Below, piece by piece: positions 37,101 through 46,951 of a stretch of DNA of 64,000 bases. Made by a program: the position numbers and the translations under genes. The notes under the pieces are model-generated. The model was not told where the DNA came from. It saw only the letters and a list, made by a program, of their open reading frames with translations, and searched no databases. The stretch's first letter is position 1. The number at the start of each line of letters is the position of its first letter. This DNA is from Capilliphycus salinus (GTDB taxonomy: Bacteria; Cyanobacteriota; Cyanobacteriia; Cyanobacteriales; Microcoleaceae), in the NCBI RefSeq assembly GCF_047276495.1, contig NZ_CP178543.1, positions 3,038,001 through 3,102,000 of the forward strand, in the 5' to 3' direction.

Positions 37101-40100
37101 AATGGCTAAATCAACATCAACAGAAATGTTTCAATCCCTCATAGGGATTATTGATAATTGGAAGAAGATTTTCTCTTCTGTTTGATCTAGCAGTAATTCA
37201 ATTGGGTTTCAATCCCTCATAGGGATTATTGATAATTGGAAGTATTTTGTCTTCTCAAAGAATTGGAAAAGGTTAGTTTCAATCCCTCATAGGGATTATT
37301 GATAATTGGAAGGAGTAGCGATCGCACATTCTCAAACTCCCGCCCCGTTTCAATCCCTCATAGGGATTATTGATAATTGGAAGCATAAACTGTTTGTCCT
37401 CGGGGTCGGGATAGAATATTACGTTTCAATCCCTCATAGGGATTATTGATAATTGGAAGCAGATAAAGCGAACTTTTAACGAAACTACTGGCGTTTCAAT
37501 CCCTCATAGGGATTATTGATAATTGGAAGTATGGTTGTTTGTTTAACCTGTTGCAACCCTGTAGTTTCAATCCCTCATAGGGATTATTGATAATTGGAAG
37601 TTTGTCAAAGACTAGGCGATCTTTTAGCCAACTCTCCAATTTTGTTTCAATCCCTCATAGGGATTATTGATAATTGGAAGAAGGATGATCTGCACAGTTC
37701 AGGGCTGACCAGTTTCAATCCCTCATAGGGATTATTGATAATTGGAAGGTCCGCATTTGGTTGTGGGAGATCAACCACAATCAAGTTTCAATCCCTCATA
37801 GGGATTATTGATAATTGGAAGGCCCGTAGTGAGCCGTTCAAAGTCCGCTCGTGAGTTTCAATCCCTCATAGGGATTATTGATAATTGGAAGTCTCTATTA
37901 GCAAAAGGCAAATACAGCGACACATTTTGTTTCAATCCCTCATAGGGATTATTGATAATTGGAAGTCAACCACCTTGATGCTTGGCTTGAATCAATTTGT
38001 TTCAATCCCTCATAGGGATTATTGATAATTGGAAGTTGATTTAAATGATGAAGATTCAACTGAATCTCTTTTAGGTTTCAATCCCTCATAGGGATTATTG
38101 ATAATTGGAAGCCCTTTGCCCGTGTTGATTGCTGTTTTATTTAAAAGTTTCAATCCCTCATAGGGATTATTGATAATTGGAAGCAGCAAAAACTTCAACC
38201 GAATTGCTACTCGAAAAATCGTTTCAATCCCTCATAGGGATTATTGATAATTGGAAGTACCTTGGGGAGTCCATGTATCCCCGCCATGAATGTTTCAATC
38301 CCTCATAGGGATTATTGATAATTGGAAGCCAAAGGCTTTTTCTTGCTGTTCGCTTGCCATGATTAGTTTCAATCCCTCATAGGGATTATTGATAATTGGA
38401 AGGAGAGAATAAGAAAAAGTCGCCTGTAAGGGAAGCCAAGAAGTTTCAATCCCTCATAGGGATTATTGATAATTGGAAGGCGCCTAGCCCTCGAATTACA
38501 TTTGGAATTGATTTGTTTCAATCCCTCATAGGGATTATTGATAATTGGAAGCGCCCAGATTGATCCGATTAGTGCGATCGCAAAACATGTTTCAATCCCT
38601 CATAGGGATTATTGATAATTGGAAGCTTCACCAAAAATCAAGGCATTAAACAATGAACGTTTCAATCCCTCATAGGGATTATTGATAATTGGAAGGTGAA
38701 TATCTTTCAAGTATCTAAGGGTTTCTTTACGTTTCAATCCCTCATAGGGATTATTGATAATTGGAAGGTAATTGCGGTTGACACCGGATTGATTGATGCT
38801 GTTTCAATCCCTCATAGGGATTATTGATAATTGGAAGTTAGATTGGTCGCTTCAAATAGAGTATATACAATGCAACGTTTCAATCCCTCATAGGGATTAT
38901 TGATAATTGGAAGGACTCTCAAATAGTGACCTAGACTGGCTTAGAGGTTTCAATCCCTCATAGGGATTATTGATAATTGGAAGACGGTTTACTCTTCCCC
39001 AGTCCGAAAAATCCAGTTTCAATCCCTCATAGGGATTATTGATAATTGGAAGTTAAGCTGGGGTCAGCTTTGGCTTGAAAGTTACAGTTTCAATCCCTCA
39101 TAGGGATTATTGATAATTGGAAGGATGATCGTTCCGGTGATCCACTCTCCCTCTACAAGTTTCAATCCCTCATAGGGATTATTGATAATTGGAAGTAGGA
39201 CGTGTACGGGTTCGGGTAGGTTATGCTGTGTTTCAATCCCTCATAGGGATTATTGATAATTGGAAGTATAAAATTTATCCTTCTACAGCCGGAGCAATCT
39301 GGTTTCAATCCCTCATAGGGATTATTGATAATTGGAAGCAATGAATGCTTATCGAAATGCACAGGAAACATGGAACGCTGCAAGTTTCAATCCCTCATAG
39401 GGATTATTGATAATTGGAAGACATGAATCACTGTCTGCGCTGCAAGAATATCTTGGTTTCAATCCCTCATAGGGATTATTGATAATTGGAAGAAATTTTA
39501 AAAACGATCTTGTTTTCTTTAGGGATGTTTCAATCCCTCATAGGGATTATTGATAATTGGAAGCTGCAATCTGTTTGAGCGCTGCGGTGGCGTTCGCAAA
39601 TTCGTTTCAATCCCTCATAGGGATTATTGATAATTGGAAGCTTTGGTTTTCGTTTTTTGAATACGAATTTTTAGTTTCAATCCCTCATAGGGATTATTGA
39701 TAATTGGAAGCGTGGGGTTGGCAGGTTAAGAGGGATTATTATGGCTGTTTCAATCCCTCATAGGGATTATTGATAATTGGAAGCCGAACGATTGGCAGAT
39801 TCTCTTTACTGAAAGCGACTTTGTTTCAATCCCTCATAGGGATTATTGATAATTGGAAGTGATGTACTCTCCGTATCCCAGGGTTGAGACGGTCCTACTG
39901 GTTTCAATCCCTCATAGGGATTATTGATAATTGGAAGCTTTTCCCTTCCACTGGAATCAATTCCAAGTAGTGTTTCAATCCCTCATAGGGATTATTGATA
40001 ATTGGAAGAAGCTTTTGAGGCTTTCATGGAAGAAAGTTTTGAGTTTCAATCCCTCATAGGGATTATTGATAATTGGAAGATTTTTCCCAATCGAGGTTAG

Positions 40101-41539
40101 CCTGCATATTGGCACCGGCGTTTCAATCCCTCATAGGGATTATTGATAATTGGAAGACTTTAGAACTGGGTACAAATTGGCAAGTCTTGTAAGCTTGTTT
40201 CAATCCCTCATAGGGATTATTGATAATTGGAAGCCCAGGTAGTCGGTGAATGTATTCTCTGATAGTCTGTTTCAATCCCTCATAGGGATTATTGATAATT
40301 GGAAGTTCAACTGATTGACCTTTTCTCGCCGCAGTTGGGTTTCAATCCCTCATAGGGATTATTGATAATTGGAAGCTTTGTCGTAATGAGCGGATATTAT
40401 TTTGATCTTGTTTCAATCCCTCATAGGGATTATTGATAATTGGAAGCAATCAACTCGCCTCTCTTCTCTCTCTGGGCTTTGTTTCAATCCCTCATAGGGA
40501 TTATTGATAATTGGAAGATTTACTGTCGTCCCCCCTCACCCCATCTTTTTGTTTCAATCCCTCATAGGGATTATTGATAATTGGAAGTTGAATGCCAATA
40601 ATTGGTAAAGCGGTAGACCATGTTTCAATCCCTCATAGGGATTATTGATAATTGGAAGCTGATAGATATTTCAATCGATTTAAAGGCAGCCAATGTTTCA
40701 ATCCCTCATAGGGATTATTGATAATTGGAAGATTTTTATTTAAAAGAAAAATTGATAGTTACTCAGTTTCAATCCCTCATAGGGATTATTGATAATTGGA
40801 AGAAGAACGCAGTCCCAATGAAGTTTTACCCCATCATGTTTCAATCCCTCATAGGGATTATTGATAATTGGAAGTTTCAACATAAAATGCAAACTGGCTG
40901 GCAGAAATTGATGGGACTAGTTTCAATCCCTCATAGGGATTATTGATAATTGGAAGTGTTGACTTATAACGCAAGTCACCATGTTCTGAGTTTCAATCCC
41001 TCATAGGGATTATTGATAATTGGAAGCCCGATTATCTGCGTGATGTTTTCTTCTCAGTTGTAGAAGAGTTTCAATCCCTCATAGGGATTATTGATAATTG
41101 GAAGTTGGAGCGACTTTGAGCGGTGCCCACAAAATCCTGTTTCAATCCCTCATAGGGATTATTGATAATTGGAAGTATTTTTGCGAACGTTATAACCTTC
41201 GCAGTTTACTAGTTTCAATCCCTCATAGGGATTATTGATAATTGGAAGTTAAATAGAATTTGTCGTGCAGCTTCCAACCCTGTTTCAATCCCTCATAGGG
41301 ATTATTGATAATTGGAAGTTCACATCTACATTCCATTTCCGAGAGCAGTCGGAACTTTTGTTTCAATCCCTCATAGGGATTATTGATAATTGGAAGTGCT
41401 TTTGTTCCCTGAGTTTAACCGAGTCCGGCTAGTTTCAATCCCTCATAGGGATTATTGATAATTGGAAGGTTAAGTTCTTCAACTTGTTGCTGTAATTTAC
41501 CTGTTTCAATCCCTCATAGGGATTATTGATAATTGGAAG
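31144..41539 (-). CRISPR. Large CRISPR array, about 144 repeat units of 37 nt (subtype I-D locus)
   Basis: By hand count there are 142 apparently identical 37-base repeats, from 31293 to 41539. Two degenerate units (31144-31180 and 31215-31251) precede them at the left end. On the plus strand the repeat begins GTTTCAATCC and ends AATTGGAAG; inside it AATCCCT-CAT-AGGGATT forms a perfect 7-bp stem. On the minus strand it ends ATTGAAAC, the usual 8-nt 5-prime tag of processed crRNAs, so the array is transcribed right to left. Spacers are mostly 33-37 nt, with some up to about 45. The degenerate repeats mark the oldest (trailer) end and the newest spacers should be at 41.5 kb. I did not check each repeat base by base. 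Confidence 0.97.
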
Positions 41540-41767
41540 GGCAGTTGGCTGAAACCATTGACATATTAGGTTTTCGAGGTTCGTTTGCGCCCAGGTAGGC
41601 ACAATATCATTATAAACTGCCTGTTCGATCTTGTCAAAAACGCTGAAACCCTTACCAGATGGGGTGCGCCCGCCTTTAGAATTACGAGCGCCGTTCAAAT
41701 CGTTAGCAGATAGCACTTGTAGCCGTTTTTTCAACTCGCCCCATTTTCACACCCACCCTCGGGCGCA
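41540..41767 (-). promoter_or_regulatory. CRISPR leader between cas2 and the array
   Basis: A region of about 228 bases separates the cas2 stop from the first repeat, in the position expected of a leader that drives array transcription and directs spacer integration. It contains a perfect promoter (listed separately). One minus-strand frame is open through it and into the array, but I regard that as chance. Confidence 0.75.
41609..41637 (-). promoter_or_regulatory. Perfect-consensus sigma70-type promoter of the CRISPR array
   Basis: On the minus strand TTGACA (41632-41637) and TATAAT (41609-41614) are separated by exactly 17 bases. Both hexamers match the consensus at all positions. The expected start point is near 41602, about 60 bases before the first repeat. 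This fits a strong, constitutive pre-crRNA promoter. Confidence 0.75.
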
Positions 41768-42064
41768 CTAAACAAAGAAAATCGAACAATCCCGAGGAGC
41801 TTCACCGCCAATGCGTTCAATCTTACCATGACAGCACTCGCAGAGGAAATAAAAGAGAATGCTGTCCGTCTCCGCATCAATTTGTTTATTAAGACGATGG
41901 CGCAACTTAGCGTACTGAGTTTTGGTAAGATCGCACTGAAACACACTATACTGAACCCACTGGCCGTAAGACTTCAGAATATTATGAATTTTGGTGCGGC
42001 GTTTATCTTCCGAGATATCGTAAGTAATCACAACAAACACAAAACTTTCCTCAACCCAAATCAT
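41768..42064 (-). CDS. cas2: CRISPR-associated endonuclease Cas2
   Basis: A 98-residue protein. FVFVVITYDISEDKRRTKIH carries the conserved first-strand aspartate, and ILKSYGQWVQYSVFQCDLT is the conserved continuation of Cas2. With Cas1 it forms the integration complex that inserts new spacers at the leader end. The gene is the last of the cas operon, 20 bases after cas1 and directly upstream of the leader. The first few residues (MIWVEES) precede the usual Cas2 start, so the true start may be an internal codon. Confidence 0.93.
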   Translation of the reverse strand: MIWVEESFVFVVITYDISEDKRRTKIHNILKSYGQWVQYSVFQCDLTKTQYAKLRHRLNKQIDAETDSILFYFLCECCHGKIERIGGEAPRDCSIFFV

Positions 42065-42083
42065 TAATCAGCAACATCAAAAC

Positions 42084-43094
42084 TTATTTCAAAATCAAAG
42101 GCGGATACTTATCGGTTTCTTCCATCAAATATTTAGCCAACAATCGCGCTTGAATTTCAAAAGACTCTTGATAAGTACATTGTTTTTTCAGAACGGGATG
42201 CTTGAACTTTGACTGTTTCTTCTGCTCGTATAACCGCAAAAAAGTTTTAAGACCCTCATAAGTTAGAGACACGGCATTACTCAAGGGTTCGGTTACAAAA
42301 TCGTTCAAACCAAGCAACTTATTATTAATCGCATTAAACACCACCGCATCAACAACAATTGGGCGAAATTCCTCCATTAAATCCAAAGCCAGGGACGGGC
42401 GACCGTAGCGTTCGACATGGAGATAGCCAAGATAAGGGTCAAATCCCACAATATTAACCGCACTCTGCACATCATGGCGAAGTAAAGAATAACCCAAACT
42501 CAATAGAGAATTAACCGGATCGGTTGGCGGACGGCGATTGCGGAATTGGAAACTAAAGCCAGAATTACTATTGATTAATTCGTTAAAGCAGCCAAAATAA
42601 GCCGCACTTCCCGCCCCTTCTAACCCCCGCAAAGAATTAATAGAATCTGTCGAATCTATGGGGGCGATTGCCCGTTCCAACTTGTCAATACTATTCTGTA
42701 AATTTAACTCGGTATTTTTCCGACTACGCCGCATTAAAAGATTACGGTAATTCTTCAATTTTCCCCGAACAAAACCCCGAACAACATGAACGGCGTGCGT
42801 TGATTCTCCCGACGCAGCCCACTGAGATTTTCGCACAAAAATATTCTTGGTAGATTCCGGTTCCAAACGTCCCAAATACTTCCCCGTTTTCTTCAAAAAA
42901 CTCAGGGGTATTTTTCGATCCAAAAGTTCGATAACCAGCGCCGGAGAAACCGTAGCGCGACCCAAAATAACGATTCCTTCCACCTTCAGCAAAGGAACAT
43001 CAATCATTTTTTCCTTACCGACTTTTACAATTAAACGTTCGTCGGTTTTGCCAACAAAAGCATCCTCTTGAATAATGTAAACGGTTCCCATCAT
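42084..43094 (-). CDS. cas1: CRISPR-associated endonuclease/integrase Cas1
   Basis: A 336-residue protein from the ATG at 43094, which follows AAGGAG by six bases; an ATG 63 bases earlier is in frame but lacks such a site. MGTVYIIQEDAFVGKTDERL begins the N-terminal beta domain. Conserved metal-binding positions appear in LRGLEGAGSAAYFGCFNEL (Glu), DPYLGYLHVERYGRPSLAL (His) and LDLMEEFRPIVVDAVVF (Asp/Glu). These are the Cas1 active-site ligands. It catalyses spacer integration with Cas2. It lies between cas4 and cas2. Confidence 0.96.
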   Translation of the reverse strand: MMGTVYIIQEDAFVGKTDERLIVKVGKEKMIDVPLLKVEGIVILGRATVSPALVIELLDRKIPLSFLKKTGKYLGRLEPESTKNIFVRKSQWAASGESTHAVHVVRGFVRGKLKNYRNLLMRRSRKNTELNLQNSIDKLERAIAPIDSTDSINSLRGLEGAGSAAYFGCFNELINSNSGFSFQFRNRRPPTDPVNSLLSLGYSLLRHDVQSAVNIVGFDPYLGYLHVERYGRPSLALDLMEEFRPIVVDAVVFNAINNKLLGLNDFVTEPLSNAVSLTYEGLKTFLRLYEQKKQSKFKHPVLKKQCTYQESFEIQARLLAKYLMEETDKYPPLILK

Positions 43095-43157
43095 TTTTAG
43101 CTCCTTATTCTTGTTAAATTTGCTGAAAAATTGGCGTTGAATTAATCTTAAATTCAA

Positions 43158-43769
43158 TTAATCACTTTCTCGATAACCTCCAACTTTTTGAGAAGCTTGG
43201 GGTAAACAGCGAGAATAAAGACTACAGCCTTTGCAGCGGGGTTTATAAACAGGTTTTGGCATTATTGCCGTGTTAAATAAAAATTGAACCGCTTCTATGG
43301 TGGTGATTGCATTTTCTCGCAAACTTGCAGAAATTTCGACGGGTTGGCGCTGATGGGAATGGGCATAATAAATATAACCAAGGTCTATCGTTTTCCCCGT
43401 CATTTCCTCCAAACAAAGCGCCTGGGCGCACACTTGCAACTCGTCATTATCCCATTCTCCCCGCTTTCCGCGTTTGTATTCAACCGGGTAAATTTCTCCC
43501 GATTCTAACTCAATTAAATCCGCTTTTCCGATAAGCTGATAGCGTTCATATTTGAGCCAAATCGCTCTAATTTGCCAGGTTTCATCCTTCATATTATCGC
43601 TCAAAGTATGAACCCGCTCGTGCAAACTCGTTCCTTCTATCGTATATTCATTCTCCTCAAATTCACCCGCGCAAAACATCCGCCAGCAACGGTGAGGACA
43701 ATAAGCATATTGGTTGAGTGAAGCAATAGGAATGTAATCTTGATTTGGAAAAGATAAGTTGTTCATCAT
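43158..43769 (-). CDS. cas4: CRISPR-associated Cas4 nuclease
   Basis: A 203-residue protein. ASLNQYAYCPHRCWRMFCAG contains the first cysteine group, and CKGCSLYSRCLPQ near the end the other three, as in iron-sulfur Cas4 proteins. LIGKADLIELESGEIYPVEY followed by KRGKRGEWDNDELQVCAQAL is the PD-(D/E)xK nuclease core with the D-x(n)-E-x-K motif. Cas4 trims and selects prespacers with the correct PAM before integration. The gene lies between cas6 and cas1, about 60 bases before the cas1 start used here. Confidence 0.94.
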   Translation of the reverse strand: MMNNLSFPNQDYIPIASLNQYAYCPHRCWRMFCAGEFEENEYTIEGTSLHERVHTLSDNMKDETWQIRAIWLKYERYQLIGKADLIELESGEIYPVEYKRGKRGEWDNDELQVCAQALCLEEMTGKTIDLGYIYYAHSHQRQPVEISASLRENAITTIEAVQFLFNTAIMPKPVYKPRCKGCSLYSRCLPQASQKVGGYRESD

Positions 43770-43787
43770 TTTTATAACTTAAGTAAA

Positions 43788-44633
43788 TTAACTGGACTTT
43801 CTATTTTCTATGCCCTGCAACCTCCTTAACATTCCCATCCCCATAGGCGTTTTTCGCCCAACTCCACAATAAAAAGCAAAGTCGGCGAGGGTATTAATTT
43901 TTTGAACAATCTCTGGTTCAACATCCCCAAAAAGTCGATAATTAATTTTGCCAACGCAGCCAATAAATTTACTGCGGGAATCGGCAACCATTTCGGTTTT
44001 GATGTTAAAATAACTGGGGAAAATCGAAGTAAAATTAAGTTCTCTAAATTCAATCCCACTGTACTTATTCCAGCGATTTAGAAGGCTATTAAAAACTGAT
44101 TCAGCGGTGGGAAGGGAGGTGTCAAATTTTCCCTGGCGAAAAGCGGCGGGAGTAACAAAAATCAGCGTCATTGAGCGATCGCGATGGTCGGCTTGCTGGT
44201 ATAATTGAGAGTAGGAACAAGTATTCGCCCAAGGTTGGGTTGATTGGGGCGTTGCCAAAACGCTGGTAATTTTTAAATCGGCCGCTCCCAAATGCCAGGG
44301 CTGTTCGGGATTGAGGTTTAACCAAAGGTGAGTTAGCTTACTAAATAAACTCTCATCCAGCAAAGAAATACGCCACCAACAAGCCGTTCCCGCAGAAATG
44401 GGTTGAGAATGTTCCCACTGCAAACTTTGTCCGACTCGGCGGTTTTTTGAGCAGGTTTGTAGGGGACTGAGAGTGAAAGATTTTTCGCTTTGAGAGTCAT
44501 GTAAATAATCCCCCAATTGTTTATCAACCGAACTCACCAGCGTTAGAAATAAGGCGTGTAAATGTCTTCCACTCAGATATTTGGGAGAGATGGGAGACAG
44601 GGGAACCAGGTTCAAAACTAAACTGTAAGGCAT
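43788..44633 (-). CDS. cas6: Cas6-type crRNA-processing endoribonuclease
   Basis: A 281-residue protein. It begins MPYSLVLNLVPLSPISPKYL, has SGRHLHALFLTLVSSVDKQL, and ends with CGVGRKTPMGMGMLRRL, the glycine-rich loop typical of Cas6 RAMP-fold proteins. The central part SVFNSLLNRWNKYSGIEFRE and the following strands fit the second ferredoxin-like domain. It would cleave the pre-crRNA at the base of the repeat hairpin to leave the ATTGAAAC-type tag. It lies between cas3 and cas4. Confidence 0.92.
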   Translation of the reverse strand: MPYSLVLNLVPLSPISPKYLSGRHLHALFLTLVSSVDKQLGDYLHDSQSEKSFTLSPLQTCSKNRRVGQSLQWEHSQPISAGTACWWRISLLDESLFSKLTHLWLNLNPEQPWHLGAADLKITSVLATPQSTQPWANTCSYSQLYQQADHRDRSMTLIFVTPAAFRQGKFDTSLPTAESVFNSLLNRWNKYSGIEFRELNFTSIFPSYFNIKTEMVADSRSKFIGCVGKINYRLFGDVEPEIVQKINTLADFAFYCGVGRKTPMGMGMLRRLQGIENRKSS

Positions 44634-44671
44634 GGTTTAAGTTTTTAGGTGAACGTGTTAAAATTCAAGCG

Positions 44672-46951
44672 TCAAACAACATAAAAATCTTCGTCATCAG
44701 GAAGTTTGATTCTCACACCATACATGGCAATTGCAACAATTCCTCCTAATCCGGGAAAAAATGTATAATTTTTTTCAGAATCATTGCAAGACACAGAAAT
44801 TGGGTAAGAACTAATTCCCTGTTTTCTGAGTTGAATAATAATACCTTGATTGGGTGCTGTAGCAATGACTACTCCCGGTAAAAATTGTTTTTCAAGGCAC
44901 TTCAGCAGGGGAGTTGGACGAATAGCATCGTTCAATCTTCTTTCAATACGGCAATTGGGAAAAGCTGTTAATTTATTGAGTTCAGTATTGTTGAAATATT
45001 CTAAACTTTCACGATAGCGAAGATGAAAACTAATTTCATAGCTTGGTTCTGCCCAGTTTGTTAGTTCAATGTAATCATTTTGTTCGACAAATTCATAGAA
45101 TCGGAATAAATGAAACGGATCTAAAACAGTTTCCTTTGACTCATCTACTAAAAATCCTTTAGGATCGTGAATATTAAGAGATTCAAATAGGCTATTCCTA
45201 AATTGAAATACGGGATCATAACAAGCTTTCCAAAACTGAGCAAATTCTTTCAATTCTTCTACAGATTCAGAATGTTCTTGAAAAAAATCTTTGTACTCTT
45301 CTATTGTTTTACGTTTTGCTTCCAAGTCTTCCCACTCGTCGGGTGCTGCTAATTTAATATAAGTCTTGACCAATGCTTTACCCCCTTTGATATATTGCCA
45401 TTTCTTCTGAATATCTTTGAGAGAAGACTTGGCTATATTTTCTGCACCTTGTAAGGCTTTCATCCGATAGCGATAATAATTCCAGTTGTGCTTTCCTCCC
45501 AAAATTTGCTGCATGGTTTGATAGAGTTCTTCAATCACTCTAATTTCTGGAAGTTGCCATAATTTGTCCTCTAACTCTAATAAAGGACGAGCAATTTCTA
45601 AAAAAGCTTCTGAACGCCAATAGATTTCTAAGAATGGACGTTCTAAACAAGAAAGACTTTCGAGGGTTTGAGTTAAAGCTAGACGCCCTCCAGAACCGTC
45701 CAGATTCGTTATTCCTTGTTCCCAAGCTTTATCGGGTAAATAGGCGATGGCTTCCGAAGAAATATCGGTTTGAGATTTTCCAAGAACTCGCCCAACTCGC
45801 CCGATTCTTTGCCAAAACGAAAAGCGATCTTTTGCTGAAAAAATTAGCCAATCTAAGTTTTGTCGAGTGGGTGCAGGATCGCGTTCAAAGTTAAACCCTA
45901 CATCAACCGTACTGGTGGCGAGAATCACTTGTTTTTGTGCCGCAATTTTCCGTTCTTCCTGGGGGGTAGAGCCTGTAATTCTACCAAATTTATTTTGCAA
46001 ACCTTGAGCTTTTAACCGATTGGCTAAACGGTTGATTAAGTGTTTAGAATCTAAAATTACCGCTCCGTTTTTGTCGGGCTGGTTTTGAAGACGCTGTACA
46101 ATTTCTTCTGTTAATTCATCAATCCATTGTTCTTGGTCAGGCTGAGGTTTAATTTCCAAATGAACCCGGGTTTGTGAAGGGAGTAAATTAGACTGACTTT
46201 CTTCTCCGTTAATTCGCTTAATTCTTACCCCTTGACTTTCGAGGGTTTGCAACGCCATTTCACAGGCTTTTTCTGGAGTGGCGGTCAATAATACTACTTT
46301 TCTTCCTTTTTTAAAGAAGCCGAAAATATGGGAGAGTGCAAGATAAAATAGCAAACTCACCAACTGTTTTGCATCATACAAGTGAAACTCGTCAAAAATA
46401 ATGGTTGCAAACTTGCTGTAAAATTGACTGGCGATATTATTGCGATCTAAAGGATTATAAGCAAAGAAGGTAGCGTAGTAAAAAATATCGGGATTTGTCA
46501 CCAACAAAATCGGTCTGTTTGCTCCCACTTCGGGGAAAATTGTTGCCGGGTTCCGAAGCAGATTGTAAATTTTTTTTCCAGAACGTTTTCCGACTTGATT
46601 GTTGTTCCATGCTTTAATTTCCTTTGCTGAAGCCGACTTAACAACATGAGGTAAACCCGCATCTGCAACAAATTTTTCTAATGCTGCTTTTTGCTGATTA
46701 ATTAAAGCATTTGTTGGGGCAATATACACGGCGCTTTTGTTCGGTTGATGAAGAAGAACGCTTGAACCAGCATTGGTTTTTCCCGTACCTGTCGGCGCCA
46801 AATCAAGAATAATATCACAGTTTCGGGACTGCTCAAATACATCCACTTGATGTTGTAATGCTCGACCCATAAATTGTAATTCTTGAGGCAAGGCCGAACA
46901 AGCAGAAATACTTTTGGGTTCGAGGGTAATTGTGAGTTTTTGGCTATCCAT
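44672..46951 (-). CDS. cas3: Cas3' helicase of subtype I-D (no HD domain)
   Basis: A 759-residue DEAD/H helicase. The P-loop LAPTGTGKTNAG lies at about residues 51-62, the DEAH-type box is IIFDEFHLYD, motif III is VVLLTATPEKACE and motif VI is WQRIGRVGR. No N-terminal HD nuclease domain is present. In subtype I-D the HD nuclease is on Cas10d instead, so this is the stand-alone Cas3' helicase that unwinds target DNA after Cascade binding. Its start overlaps the end of csc1. In the I-D loci I recall cas3 comes first; here it sits between csc1 and cas6, which is a variant order worth checking. Confidence 0.92.
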   Translation of the reverse strand: MDSQKLTITLEPKSISACSALPQELQFMGRALQHQVDVFEQSRNCDIILDLAPTGTGKTNAGSSVLLHQPNKSAVYIAPTNALINQQKAALEKFVADAGLPHVVKSASAKEIKAWNNNQVGKRSGKKIYNLLRNPATIFPEVGANRPILLVTNPDIFYYATFFAYNPLDRNNIASQFYSKFATIIFDEFHLYDAKQLVSLLFYLALSHIFGFFKKGRKVVLLTATPEKACEMALQTLESQGVRIKRINGEESQSNLLPSQTRVHLEIKPQPDQEQWIDELTEEIVQRLQNQPDKNGAVILDSKHLINRLANRLKAQGLQNKFGRITGSTPQEERKIAAQKQVILATSTVDVGFNFERDPAPTRQNLDWLIFSAKDRFSFWQRIGRVGRVLGKSQTDISSEAIAYLPDKAWEQGITNLDGSGGRLALTQTLESLSCLERPFLEIYWRSEAFLEIARPLLELEDKLWQLPEIRVIEELYQTMQQILGGKHNWNYYRYRMKALQGAENIAKSSLKDIQKKWQYIKGGKALVKTYIKLAAPDEWEDLEAKRKTIEEYKDFFQEHSESVEELKEFAQFWKACYDPVFQFRNSLFESLNIHDPKGFLVDESKETVLDPFHLFRFYEFVEQNDYIELTNWAEPSYEISFHLRYRESLEYFNNTELNKLTAFPNCRIERRLNDAIRPTPLLKCLEKQFLPGVVIATAPNQGIIIQLRKQGISSYPISVSCNDSEKNYTFFPGLGGIVAIAMYGVRIKLPDDEDFYVV

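Noticed and set aside
31389..41000. Many short ORFs with repeated F-Q-S-L-I-G-I-I-D-N-W-K or L-P-I-I-N-N-P-Y-E-G-L-K peptides
   Set aside because: They are translations of the CRISPR repeat and its spacers, not genes.
41435..41734. Open frame of about 65 codons through the leader before it enters the array
   Set aside because: It begins at a TTG without a ribosome site, overlaps the perfect promoter and runs into repeats. It may be chance; I found no family for it.
41731..41946. ORF overlapping cas2 in another frame
   Set aside because: It is a shadow of cas2 and lacks its own motifs.
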